NCBI RefSeq assembly: GCF_001580455.1
Contig: NZ_CP010951.1
Span: 3,063,001-3,127,000, forward strand
Origin: Ramlibacter tataouinensis
GTDB taxonomy: Bacteria; Pseudomonadota; Gammaproteobacteria; Burkholderiales; Burkholderiaceae_C
Reading direction: 5' to 3'
Length of the DNA: 64,000 nt
The notes beneath the pieces are model-generated. The model ran no database searches. It had not been told where the DNA came from and worked only from the letters and a program-made list of their open reading frames with translations. A program made the position numbers and the translations under genes. Below are positions 36,630-44,027 of the stretch, piece after piece. Each line of letters starts with the position of its first letter. Position 1 is the first letter of the stretch.

Positions 36630-39110
36630 ATGAACCGATTCCACGTGAAGAAAGTCGCCGTGCTCGGCGCGGGGGTGATGGGCGCGCAGATCGCCGCACA
36701 CCTGGTCAATGTGAAGGTGCCGGTCGTGCTGTTCGATCTGCCGGATCAGCTCGCCCCCACGCTCCCCGCTGCGCGTGGGTCGCTGCCCCCCGAGGGGGCC
36801 GGTTCCGCCTTGGGGCGGCCCGGCGGCGGAACAGGCCCGAAGACCGGCATCGTCGCCAAGGCCGTCGAGGGCCTGAAGAAGATGAAGCCCTCGCCGCTCG
36901 GGGTGGCCGAGGACGCCGAGCTGATCCAGCAGGCGAACTACGAGGAACACCTGGCGCTGCTGGGCGATTGCGACCTGGTGATCGAGGCGATCGCCGAGCG
37001 CATGGACTGGAAGCTGGACCTGTACAAGAAAATCGCGCCGCACGTCGCGCCGCATGCCATCGTGGCGTCCAACACCTCGGGCCTGTCGATCAGCGCGCTG
37101 TCGCAGGCGCTGCCCGACGCGATCAAGCCGCGCTTCTGCGGCATCCACTTCTTCAATCCGCCCCGGTACATGTATCTGGTGGAGCTGATCGCCACGCCCA
37201 CCACGGAGCCGCAGATCCTGGACGACCTGGAGACCTTCGTCACCAGCGGCCTGGGCAAGGGCGTGGTGCGGGCCAAGGACACGCCCAACTTCGTCGCCAA
37301 CCGGGTCGGCATCGCCGGCATGCTGGCGACCATGAAGGAGGTCGACAACTTCGGCCTCACCTTCGACGTGGTCGACGACCTCACCGGCAAGAAGATGGGC
37401 CGCGCCAGCTCGGGCACCTTCCGCACCGCCGACGTGGTGGGCCTGGACACCATGGCCCACGTGATCAAGACGCTGCAGGACACCCTGAGCGCCGACACGG
37501 ATCCCTTCTACGCCAGTTTCGGCACGCCGGCGGTACTCAAGACGCTGCTCGAGAAGGGTCACCTGGGCCAGAAGACCAAAGCGGGCTTCTACAAGAAGGC
37601 CGGCCGCGACGTGCTGCGCTTCGAGCTGGAATCGGGCGAGTACGTGCCCGCTGGGCAGAAGGCCGACGAGGTCTACGCCCGCATGCTGAAGAAGCCGGCG
37701 GCCGAGCGCCTGAAGCTGCTGCGCCACGCCGAAGGCCCGCAAGGCCGCTTCCTGTGGGCGATCCTGCGCAACAGCTTCCACTACGCCGCGGTGCACCTGG
37801 CGACGATCGCCGAGACCGCGCGCGACGTCGACCTGGCGATGCGCTGGGGCTTCGGCATGAAGCAGGGCCCGTTCGAACTGTGGCAGGAGGTGGGCTGGCT
37901 GCAGGTCGCGCGCTGGATCCAGGAAGACATCGATGCCGGCAAGGCGCTGTCGAAGGCGCCGCTGCCGAAGTGGGTGTTCGAGGGCCCGGTGGCCGAGGCC
38001 GGCGGCGTGCACACGGCGCAGGGATCCTGGAATCCGGCCGCGAATCGCTTCGAGCCGCGCCGCGTGCTGCCGGTGCATGCGCGCCAGCTGTTCCCCGAAC
38101 TGCTGCTGGGCGAAGCCGGCCCGCGCTTCCAGGAGGCGGGCAGCACGCTGCACGAGGACAAGAACATCCGGCTGTGGACACTGGACCAGGAGGTGCTGAT
38201 CGCCAGCCTGAAGACCAAGATGCACACCATCAGCCCCGAGGTCTGCGAAGGCCTGCAGCAGGCGGTGGAGATGGCCGAGAAGGACTTCCGCGGCCTGGTG
38301 ATCTGGTCGGGCGACGAGCCCTTCAGCGCCGGCGCCGACCTGGAGTCCACCTTGCCGGCCTTTATCGCCGTCGGCGTGGCCGCGATCGAGGATGCCGAAG
38401 GCTTCATGCAGCAGACCATGCTGCGCCTGCGCTACGCCGGCGTGCCGGTGGTGTCGGCCATCCGCGGGCTGGCGCTGGGCGGCGGCTGCGAGCTGGGCCT
38501 GTATTCGGCCAGGCGCGTGGCCGCGATGGAAAGCTACATCGGCCTGGTCGAAGTCGGCGTGGGCCTGGTGCCGGGCGCCGGCGGCCTGACCTACATCGCG
38601 CGCCGCGCGGCCGAGAACGCCGCGAGCAGCACCGACAAGGACCTGCTGAAGTTCCTGAGCGAAGGCTTCACCGCGGCCGCCATGGCCAAGGTCGGCACCA
38701 GCGCGATCGAATCGCGCAAGCTCGGTTACCTGCTGGAAAGCGACATCGTCGTCCCGAACAAGGACGAACTGCTGTACGTGGCCGTGCAGCAGGCCAAGTC
38801 CATGCACGACGCCGGCTGGCGCGCGCCGCACCGTCGCCGCTTCCCGGTGGCTGGCCGCGCTGCCCGCGCCACCATCCAGGGCCAGCTGGTGAACATGCGT
38901 GACGGCGGCTTCATCAGCCACCACGACTTCCACATCGCCTCGCTGATCGCCAGGGTGGTGACCGGCGGCGACGTCGACGCCGGCACGCTGGTGACCGAGG
39001 AGTACCTGATGACGCTGGAGCGCCAGGCCTTCTGCGAACTGGTGCAGCACCCCAAGACGCAGGAGCGGATTTTGGGGATGCTGAACACGGGGAAGCCGGT
39101 GAGGAACTAG
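36630..39110 (+). CDS. fadN: 3-hydroxyacyl-CoA dehydrogenase / enoyl-CoA hydratase fusion, FadN-like, with in-frame repeat
   Basis: The 826-residue enzyme has the HCDH-then-hydratase order of FadN, the reverse of FadB. The Rossmann start is VAVLGAGVMGAQIAAHL (about 8-24), followed by FCGIHFFNPPRYM, two dehydrogenase C-terminal domains, and a hydratase domain late in the chain (FSAGADLEST, IRGLALGGGCELGLYS, GLVPGAGGLT). It would carry out the second and third steps of beta-oxidation. Residues about 41-69, directly after the NAD-binding second strand (LFDLP), are encoded by a GC palindrome repeat at 36751-36837 and look like an insertion. Without them the protein has the usual length near 797. 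With fadE before and the thiolase after, this is a fadE-fadN-fadA cluster. Confidence 0.92.
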   Translation: MNRFHVKKVAVLGAGVMGAQIAAHLVNVKVPVVLFDLPDQLAPTLPAARGSLPPEGAGSALGRPGGGTGPKTGIVAKAVEGLKKMKPSPLGVAEDAELIQQANYEEHLALLGDCDLVIEAIAERMDWKLDLYKKIAPHVAPHAIVASNTSGLSISALSQALPDAIKPRFCGIHFFNPPRYMYLVELIATPTTEPQILDDLETFVTSGLGKGVVRAKDTPNFVANRVGIAGMLATMKEVDNFGLTFDVVDDLTGKKMGRASSGTFRTADVVGLDTMAHVIKTLQDTLSADTDPFYASFGTPAVLKTLLEKGHLGQKTKAGFYKKAGRDVLRFELESGEYVPAGQKADEVYARMLKKPAAERLKLLRHAEGPQGRFLWAILRNSFHYAAVHLATIAETARDVDLAMRWGFGMKQGPFELWQEVGWLQVARWIQEDIDAGKALSKAPLPKWVFEGPVAEAGGVHTAQGSWNPAANRFEPRRVLPVHARQLFPELLLGEAGPRFQEAGSTLHEDKNIRLWTLDQEVLIASLKTKMHTISPEVCEGLQQAVEMAEKDFRGLVIWSGDEPFSAGADLESTLPAFIAVGVAAIEDAEGFMQQTMLRLRYAGVPVVSAIRGLALGGGCELGLYSARRVAAMESYIGLVEVGVGLVPGAGGLTYIARRAAENAASSTDKDLLKFLSEGFTAAAMAKVGTSAIESRKLGYLLESDIVVPNKDELLYVAVQQAKSMHDAGWRAPHRRRFPVAGRAARATIQGQLVNMRDGGFISHHDFHIASLIARVVTGGDVDAGTLVTEEYLMTLERQAFCELVQHPKTQERILGMLNTGKPVRN
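36751..36837. repeat. GC-rich palindromic repeat inserted in frame in fadN
   Basis: This segment contains CTGCCCCCCGAGGGGGC, flanked by GCCCCCACGCTCCCCGC and by a GCCTTGGGGCGGCCCGGCGG half. It is a different subtype from the other palindromes in this window. It reads through in frame as about 29 Pro/Gly/Ala-rich residues, with no counterpart expected in the conserved Rossmann domain. No target-site duplication is obvious. Confidence 0.7.
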
Positions 39111-39120
39111 GCGGCTGTTC

Positions 39121-39160
39121 CTCCTTCCCCCTCCGGGGGAAGGCAGGGATGGGGGCGCTT
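39121..39160 (+). repeat. Left 40-bp inverted repeat of the DUF559 cassette
   Basis: The palindromic core CTTCCCCCTCCGGGGGAAG is followed by a tail ending GGGATGGGGGCGCTT. It matches the reverse complement of 39514-39553 at 38 of 40 positions (CA versus GT mismatch). Its GGGGG lies seven bases before the DUF559 ATG and serves as that gene's SD. Confidence 0.88.
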
Positions 39161-39162
39161 CG

Positions 39163-39564
39163 ATGCGAAACCAGGCTCTTTCCACCACGCATGCCAACGC
39201 CCGGGCGTTGCGCGGATCCATGACGGACTCCGAGCGCAAGCTTTGGTCCCGCCTGCGGGGAGAACAGCTTGGAGTCAAGTTCAGGCGCCAGCATCCCCTG
39301 GGCCACTACATCGCAGACTTCGCTTGTCTTTCGCCAAAGATGATCGTGGAGCTGGACGGTTCCCAGCACGCAGACGCCCTCGCTTACGACGCACGACGCG
39401 ATGCGTTCTTCCGCGAGCAGGGCTTCGCGATTCTGCGGTTTGCTACCGACGCGCCTTTGACGAACATCGAAGGTGTGCTGACAGCCATCGTTGAACAACT
39501 TGGTCTGGCGGGCAAGCGCCCCCATCCCACCCTTCCCCCGGAGGGGGAAGGAGCAAATACCTAG
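39163..39564 (+). CDS. DUF559 (Vsr-like) endonuclease-fold protein
   Basis: The 133-residue protein has the DUF559 signature: LRGSMTDSERKLWSRLRG, KFRRQHPLGHYIADFAC, IVELDGSQHAD, YDARRDAFFREQGFAILRF. The fold belongs to the very-short-patch-repair/restriction endonuclease-like superfamily, with likely metal residues in the IADFAC and ELDGSQH motifs. Activity and role are unknown. The gene stands alone between fadN and the thiolase, interrupting an otherwise continuous fad cluster, and is bounded by inverted repeats. Its SD lies in the left repeat and its last 16 or so residues (KRPHPTLPPEGEGA) are encoded by the right repeat. These are signs of a transferable cassette. Confidence 0.88.
   Translation: MRNQALSTTHANARALRGSMTDSERKLWSRLRGEQLGVKFRRQHPLGHYIADFACLSPKMIVELDGSQHADALAYDARRDAFFREQGFAILRFATDAPLTNIEGVLTAIVEQLGLAGKRPHPTLPPEGEGANT
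39514..39553 (-). repeat. Right 40-bp inverted repeat of the DUF559 cassette
   Basis: This is the inverted partner of 39121-39160. It overlaps the 3' end of the DUF559 frame and encodes its Pro/Glu/Gly tail. The thiolase SD (AGGAG, 39563-39567) begins just outside it. Confidence 0.88.
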
Positions 39565-39574
39565 GAGCATCCAA

Positions 39575-40780
39575 GTGAAACAAATCCAGGACGCCTACAT
39601 CATCGCCGCCACCCGCTCCCCCATCGGGCGCTCGCACAAGGGGTCTTTCCGCAACACGCGGCCCGACGACTTGCTGGCCGCCGTGCTCAAGTCGGCGCTG
39701 GCGCAGGCGCCCGGCCTCGATCCGGCAGTGATCGAAGACATCATCTGCGGCTGTGCCATTCCCGAGGCGCAGCAGGGCCTGAACGTCGCGCGCGTCGGCG
39801 CCGTGCTGGCCGGACTGCCCAAGAGCGTGGGCGGCATCACCGTCAACCGCTTCTGCGCCTCCGGGCTGTCGGCGGTGCAGATCGCGGCCGACCGCATTCG
39901 CGTCGGCGAGGCCGAGGTGATGATCGCCGCCGGCGCCGAGAGCATGAGCATGGTGCCGATGATGGGCAACTCGCCCTCGCTGTCGCCGGCCATCTTCTCG
40001 AACCCCGAGGACATCGAGAGCTATGGCATCGCCTACGGCATGGGCCTCACGGCGGAGAAGGTCGCGCAGCAGTGGAAAGTCTCGCGCGAGGCGCAGGACG
40101 AGTTCGCCTATCGCTCGCACATGAAGGCGGTCGCTGCCATGACCGCCGGCGAGTTCGCCGCCGAGATCACGTCGATCGAAGTCGAAGAGCGCTCGCTCGA
40201 CCTGGAGTCGGCCGAGGTTGGCATCAGCCGGCGCACGGTCCAGCTCGACGAGGGCGCGCGGCCCGACACCACGCCCGAGGGCCTGGCCAAGCTCAAGACC
40301 GTGTTCGCGGCGCGCGGCACGGTGACCGCGGGCAACAGCTCGCAGACCTCCGACGGCGCCGGCGCCCTGATCCTGGCCAGCGAGTCGGCCATCAAGCGCT
40401 TCGGGCTGACGCCGCTGGCCCGCTTCGTCAGCTTCGCCAGCCGCGGCGTGCCGCCGCACATCATGGGCATCGGCCCGGTCGAGGCGATCCCGGCGGCCCT
40501 GAAGGCGGCGGGGCTCAAGCAGCAGGACCTGGACTGGATCGAACTCAACGAGGCGTTCGCGGCGCAATCGCTCGCCGTGATCGATACGCTGGGCCTGGAC
40601 GGCGCCAAGGTCAACCCCATGGGCGGCGCGATTGCGCTGGGTCATCCGCTGGGCGCGACGGGTGCTATCCGCTCGGCGACAGTGGTGCACGCGCTTCGCC
40701 GCAAGAATCTGAAATACGGCATGGTCACGATGTGCGTCGGCATGGGGCAGGGCGCAGCGGGAATCTTCGAAAGAGTCTGA
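39575..40780 (+). CDS. fadA: Acetyl-CoA C-acyltransferase (thiolase)
   Basis: The 401-residue enzyme cleaves 3-ketoacyl-CoA in the last step of beta-oxidation. The active-site Cys is in NRFCASGLSAVQIAADRI, the substrate loop is GAESMSMVPM, and the C-terminal His and Cys are in LGHPLGATGA and MVTMCVGMGQGAAGIFE. I start at the GTG at 39575 because AGGAG precedes it by seven bases and AYIIAATRSPIGRS follows at normal position. Upstream frame comes from the DUF559 repeat. Together with the two preceding fad genes it completes the cycle. Confidence 0.95.
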   Translation: MKQIQDAYIIAATRSPIGRSHKGSFRNTRPDDLLAAVLKSALAQAPGLDPAVIEDIICGCAIPEAQQGLNVARVGAVLAGLPKSVGGITVNRFCASGLSAVQIAADRIRVGEAEVMIAAGAESMSMVPMMGNSPSLSPAIFSNPEDIESYGIAYGMGLTAEKVAQQWKVSREAQDEFAYRSHMKAVAAMTAGEFAAEITSIEVEERSLDLESAEVGISRRTVQLDEGARPDTTPEGLAKLKTVFAARGTVTAGNSSQTSDGAGALILASESAIKRFGLTPLARFVSFASRGVPPHIMGIGPVEAIPAALKAAGLKQQDLDWIELNEAFAAQSLAVIDTLGLDGAKVNPMGGAIALGHPLGATGAIRSATVVHALRRKNLKYGMVTMCVGMGQGAAGIFERV

Positions 40781-40816
40781 ACTCAAGGGGCCAGTCGCAT
40801 GGACAAGGAGTCACGC

Positions 40817-41686
40817 ATGAAGGCCCAGGTGATCGAATCGCGGGACGGCGCGAAGATCGCGCTGCGCGTCTTCGAACCGGACAGCCCGGACCGCGGCAGC
40901 GTGGTGATCGGCGGCGCGATGGGGGTGCGCCAGGATTACTACGCGCCCTTTGCGCAGTGGCTGGCCACGCAGGGATGGCGGGTCGTCACCTTCGACTACC
41001 GCGGCAGCGGCGATTCCGGCCCCAGCGGCAAGGCGCTGCGCGGCTACCAGGCCGACCTGTTCGACTGGACGCGCGACTACGAGGCGGTGATCGACCTCGC
41101 CCACGCCGCGCTGCCGGAGCGGCCCCTGTTCCTGCTGGGCCACAGCCTGGGCGCGCAACTGCCCGGCTTCCTGAGTAACCAGCACAAGGTCAGCGGCATG
41201 CTCAGCGTCGCGGCCGGCAGCGGCTACTGGCGCGAGAACGCGCCGCAGCTCAAGCGCTTCGTTCCCTACTTCTGGTTCGTGCTGGTGCCGCTGGCCACGC
41301 GGCTGTTCGGCTACTTCCCCGGCCGCAAGCTGCGCAAGGTCGGCGACCTGCCCACCGGCGTCGTCATGCAATGGCGCAAATGGTGCCTCTCGCCGCGCTA
41401 CAGCGTCAGCGCCGAGGGCGAGTCCGCGCGCCAGAGCTATTCGCGCGCCACCTTCCCGGTGCACGCGCTGTCGATCACCGACGACGAGCTGATGACGCTG
41501 CGCGGCACGCACATCCTGATCGACCTGTACGAGAACGCGCCGCGCTCGGTGCAGCGGCTGGCACCCGCCGACATCGGCGCGCGCCGCCTGGGCCACTTCG
41601 GTCCCTTCCGCAGCGAACACGAGGCGCAGCTGTGGCCGCGCATGGCCGAGTGGCTGAGCGGCCTGCCCAACTTGCGAACGGCATGA
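40817..41686 (+). CDS. Alpha/beta hydrolase
   Basis: The 289-residue protein has an alpha/beta hydrolase core with DYRGSGDSG near the oxyanion region and nucleophile Ser in LLGHSLGAQLPGF. The late acid is probably in SITDDELM, and His in ARRLGHFGPF. A cap of about 90 residues (YWRENAPQL... FGYFPGRKL) is hydrophobic. I start at the ATG at 40817 because AAGGAG stands six bases before it; an ATG 18 bases earlier is weaker. It resembles putative esterases of fatty-acid operons. Substrate unknown. Its stop overlaps the ATG of coupling-repeat copy C. Confidence 0.88.
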   Translation: MKAQVIESRDGAKIALRVFEPDSPDRGSVVIGGAMGVRQDYYAPFAQWLATQGWRVVTFDYRGSGDSGPSGKALRGYQADLFDWTRDYEAVIDLAHAALPERPLFLLGHSLGAQLPGFLSNQHKVSGMLSVAAGSGYWRENAPQLKRFVPYFWFVLVPLATRLFGYFPGRKLRKVGDLPTGVVMQWRKWCLSPRYSVSAEGESARQSYSRATFPVHALSITDDELMTLRGTHILIDLYENAPRSVQRLAPADIGARRLGHFGPFRSEHEAQLWPRMAEWLSGLPNLRTA

Positions 41687-41745
41687 GCCGCACGGCCGCT
41701 CCGAAGGCGAATAGCACCGCAGCCCGCAGGGCGGAGGTTATTCCA
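41683..41745 (+). repeat. 62-bp coupling repeat, copy C (63 bp, in-frame variant)
   Basis: This copy lies between the hydrolase and the thioesterase. Its ATG overlaps the hydrolase stop (GCATGA), its core is CCGCAGCCCGCAGGGCG, and GGAGG precedes the next ATG. One extra T (TTATTCC instead of TTATCC) makes it 63 bp and removes the stop. The micropeptide frame (MSRTAAPKANSTAARRAEVI) therefore continues straight into the thioesterase and could add 21 residues to it. Confidence 0.9.
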
Positions 41746-42555
41746 ATGAACACGCATCCCTTCGACAACGCGATCGCACTGGCCGCGACCGGCCAGGACG
41801 GCTGGGAAGGCCGCACCAGCCCGGACTACGCGAACTTCATCGGCCCCTACGGCGGCATCATGGCCGCGCAGGCGCTCAACGCCGTGATGCTGCATCCGCA
41901 GCGCCTGGGCGAGCCGGTGGCCTTCACCGTCAACTTCGCGGCGGCCATGGCCGACGGTCCGTTCGAGGCGCGGGCGCGGCCGGCGCGCACCAACCGGTCG
42001 ACCCAGCACTGGATCGTGGAACTGCTGCAGGACGGGCAGGCGGTGGTGACCGCCACCGCGCTCACCGCGATCCGGCGCGAGACCTGGAGCGGCGACGAGG
42101 CGGTGATGCCCGCCGCGCGGGCGCCCCAGGAGCTGGCGCCGCCCACGCAGCCGGCGCGGGTGGCCTGGTTGGGGCGATACGACATGCGCTTCATCGGCGG
42201 GTCCGTTCCCTACCCCTGGGACGGACAGGACCGCGGCCACAGCCGCACGGCGCTGTGGGTGCGCGACAATCCGTCGCGTGCGCTCGACTTCCCGTCGCTC
42301 ACCTCCATGGCCGACATCTTCTTTCCGCGCGTGTGGCTGCGCCGCGGCAAGCCCAGCGTGGTCGGCACCGTGACGATGACGGTCTACTTCCACGCCGACG
42401 GCGCGCAGCTGCAGGCTGCGGGCGCCGGCTACCTGCTCGCGCAGGCTCAGGGGCAGGGCTTTCGCAACGGCTACTTCGACCATGCGGGCCACCTGTGGAG
42501 CGAGGCCGGCGTGCTGCTGGCGACCACGCACCAGCTCGTGTACTTCAAGGAGTGA
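41746..42555 (+). CDS. Acyl-CoA thioesterase-like double-hotdog protein
   Basis: The 269-residue protein resembles the TesB-like thioesterase superfamily. The N-terminal hotdog is seen in FIGPYGGIMAAQALNAV and PVAFTVNFAAAM, the second half in YDMRFIGGSVPYPWDG, VGTVTMTVYFHAD and LLATTHQLVYF. It likely hydrolyses an acyl-CoA. The ATG at 41746 follows GGAGG of the repeat. Because copy C has one extra base, translation from the repeat's ATG at 41683 would give a 290-residue form with a basic N-terminal leader. Which start is used is open. Confidence 0.82.
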   Translation: MNTHPFDNAIALAATGQDGWEGRTSPDYANFIGPYGGIMAAQALNAVMLHPQRLGEPVAFTVNFAAAMADGPFEARARPARTNRSTQHWIVELLQDGQAVVTATALTAIRRETWSGDEAVMPAARAPQELAPPTQPARVAWLGRYDMRFIGGSVPYPWDGQDRGHSRTALWVRDNPSRALDFPSLTSMADIFFPRVWLRRGKPSVVGTVTMTVYFHADGAQLQAAGAGYLLAQAQGQGFRNGYFDHAGHLWSEAGVLLATTHQLVYFKE

Positions 42556-42560
42556 TCCGG

Positions 42561-43157
42561 ATGGGCAAGACGGTGGAATTCTTCTTCGATGTCGGCAGCC
42601 CGGCGTCCTACCTGGCGTGGCGCCCGATCGCGCAGATCGCGCAGGCGGCCGGCGCCAGGCTGCAATACCGGCCCATGCTGCTGGGCGGCGTGTTCCAGGC
42701 CACGGGCAACCAGTCGCCCATGAACATTCCGGCCAAGAGCCGCTACATGGAGGCCGACCTGGAGCGCTTCGCGCGGCAGCGCGGCATCCCGTTCAGGCTC
42801 AATCCGCATTTCCCGATCAACACGCTCATGCTGATGCGCTGCGCGACCGCCTTGCAGATGCGCGATGAGCCGCAACTGGTGGCCTATGTGGACGCGGTCA
42901 ACCGGGCGATCTGGGTCGAGGGCCAGAACATGAACGACCCGGCGGTGGTCGCCGGCGTGCTGCACGCGGCGGGCTTCGATCCGCAGGCGCTGCTGGCGCT
43001 GACCGCCGAACCGCAGGTCAAGGAGCGGCTGAAAGCCGTCACCCAGGAGGCGGTCGAGCGCGGCGTGTTCGGCGCACCGTCCTTCTTCGTCGACGGCCAG
43101 TTGTATTGGGGCCAGGACCGGCTCGATTTCGTCGAACAAGCACTGAGGCAAGCATGA
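42561..43157 (+). CDS. DsbA-family 2-hydroxychromene-2-carboxylate isomerase-like protein
   Basis: The 198-residue cytosolic protein has the kappa-class GST / HCCA isomerase fold: FFFDVGSPASYLAWRP (glutathione-binding Ser), INTLMLMR, and the cis-Pro loop GVFGAPSFFVDGQLYWGQDR. HCCA isomerases act in naphthalene breakdown with glutathione, but many homologues lie in fatty-acid clusters with other or unknown roles. No other naphthalene genes are here. AAGGAG precedes the ATG at 42561, and the stop overlaps the next start. Confidence 0.88.
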   Translation: MGKTVEFFFDVGSPASYLAWRPIAQIAQAAGARLQYRPMLLGGVFQATGNQSPMNIPAKSRYMEADLERFARQRGIPFRLNPHFPINTLMLMRCATALQMRDEPQLVAYVDAVNRAIWVEGQNMNDPAVVAGVLHAAGFDPQALLALTAEPQVKERLKAVTQEAVERGVFGAPSFFVDGQLYWGQDRLDFVEQALRQA

Positions 43158-43921
43158 GTAAAGATATCCTCGTTCACAGCGAGCAGGGCGTGATGATCCT
43201 CACGTTCAACCGGCTCGAGCGCAAGAACTCGATCACCGCGGACATGTACGGCGCGCTGGCCGACGCCCTGGAGGCCGCCAGTGGCGATGCCGCCGTGCGC
43301 GTCGTCCTGATCCAGGGGCACGAAACCGTGTTCAGCGCCGGCAACGACATCGGCGACTTCCTGAACCAGCCGCCGGCGCAGGACGGCTCGCCCGTGTTTC
43401 GGTTCCTGCGCGGCATCGCCTCCTTCCCGAAGCCGCTGCTGGCGGCGGTGTGCGGGCCGGCGGTCGGCGTCGGCACCACCTTGCTGTTGCATTGCGACCT
43501 CGTGTACGCCGGCGACAACGCGGCCTTCTCCATGCCCTTCGTCAATCTGGGCCTGTGCCCCGAAGCGGCTTCCAGCGTGCTGGTGCCGCAGATGCTCGGC
43601 TACCACCGCGCCGCCGAGGCGCTGCTTCTGGGCGAGCCCTTCATGGCCGAGGCGGCCCTCGAGGTGGGCCTGGTCAATCGCGTGCTGCCGCCGACCGAGG
43701 CCAATGCCTATGCGCTGGCGGTGGCGCAGAAGCTGGCGGCCAAGCCAGCCAGCGCGCTGGCCGAAACCAAGCGCCTGATGAAAGCCGGCCAGCAGCAGCT
43801 GGTGGCGCAGCAGATGGCCGAGGAAGGCAAGAGCTTCACCCGCATGCTGCGCGAGCCCGCGGCGCGCGAGGCCTTCGGCGCCTTCATGGCCAAGCGCAAG
43901 CCGGACTTCACGAACCTGTGA
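43154..43921 (+). CDS. Enoyl-CoA hydratase/isomerase
   Basis: The 255-residue crotonase has NRLERKNSIT at the CoA site, the oxyanion-hole sequence FSAGNDIGDF and PAVGVGTTLLLHCDLVYA. At the two usual hydratase Glu positions it reads TTLLLH and LCPEAASS, so only one Glu is obvious. That resembles enoyl-CoA isomerases (ECI type) more than hydratases. It probably helps oxidise unsaturated acyl chains. Its ATG overlaps the previous stop, and a GC hairpin follows the stop. Confidence 0.87.
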   Translation: MSKDILVHSEQGVMILTFNRLERKNSITADMYGALADALEAASGDAAVRVVLIQGHETVFSAGNDIGDFLNQPPAQDGSPVFRFLRGIASFPKPLLAAVCGPAVGVGTTLLLHCDLVYAGDNAAFSMPFVNLGLCPEAASSVLVPQMLGYHRAAEALLLGEPFMAEAALEVGLVNRVLPPTEANAYALAVAQKLAAKPASALAETKRLMKAGQQQLVAQQMAEEGKSFTRMLREPAAREAFGAFMAKRKPDFTNL

Positions 43922-43935
43922 CCCCCTGAGGTTTC

Positions 43936-43956
43936 CCCGGCGTTGCCAACGCCGGG
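43936..43956 (+). terminator. GC hairpin at operon end
   Basis: A perfect 9-bp stem CCCGGCGTT / AACGCCGGG with loop GCC lies 15 bases after the hydratase stop. There is no T tract after it, so it may be a weak terminator or a 3'-end stabiliser. Confidence 0.5.
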
Positions 43957-44027
43957 CCAGTTCACCCACAATCGCGCGGCGGGTGGTACTGTCCCGTACT
44001 AAGAACGAACAACAAGAGGTGACGGGC

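Noticed and set aside
36084..39278. A 1064-codon open frame on the minus strand opposite fadN
   Set aside because: It is antisense to a well-conserved enzyme, His/Gln/Arg/Ala-rich with no motif, and arises from codon bias in GC-rich DNA.
39121..39553. DUF559 cassette as a classical insertion sequence
   Set aside because: No transposase motif and no recognisable target-site duplication; the repeats are palindromic REP-like units, so it is described as a possible cassette only.
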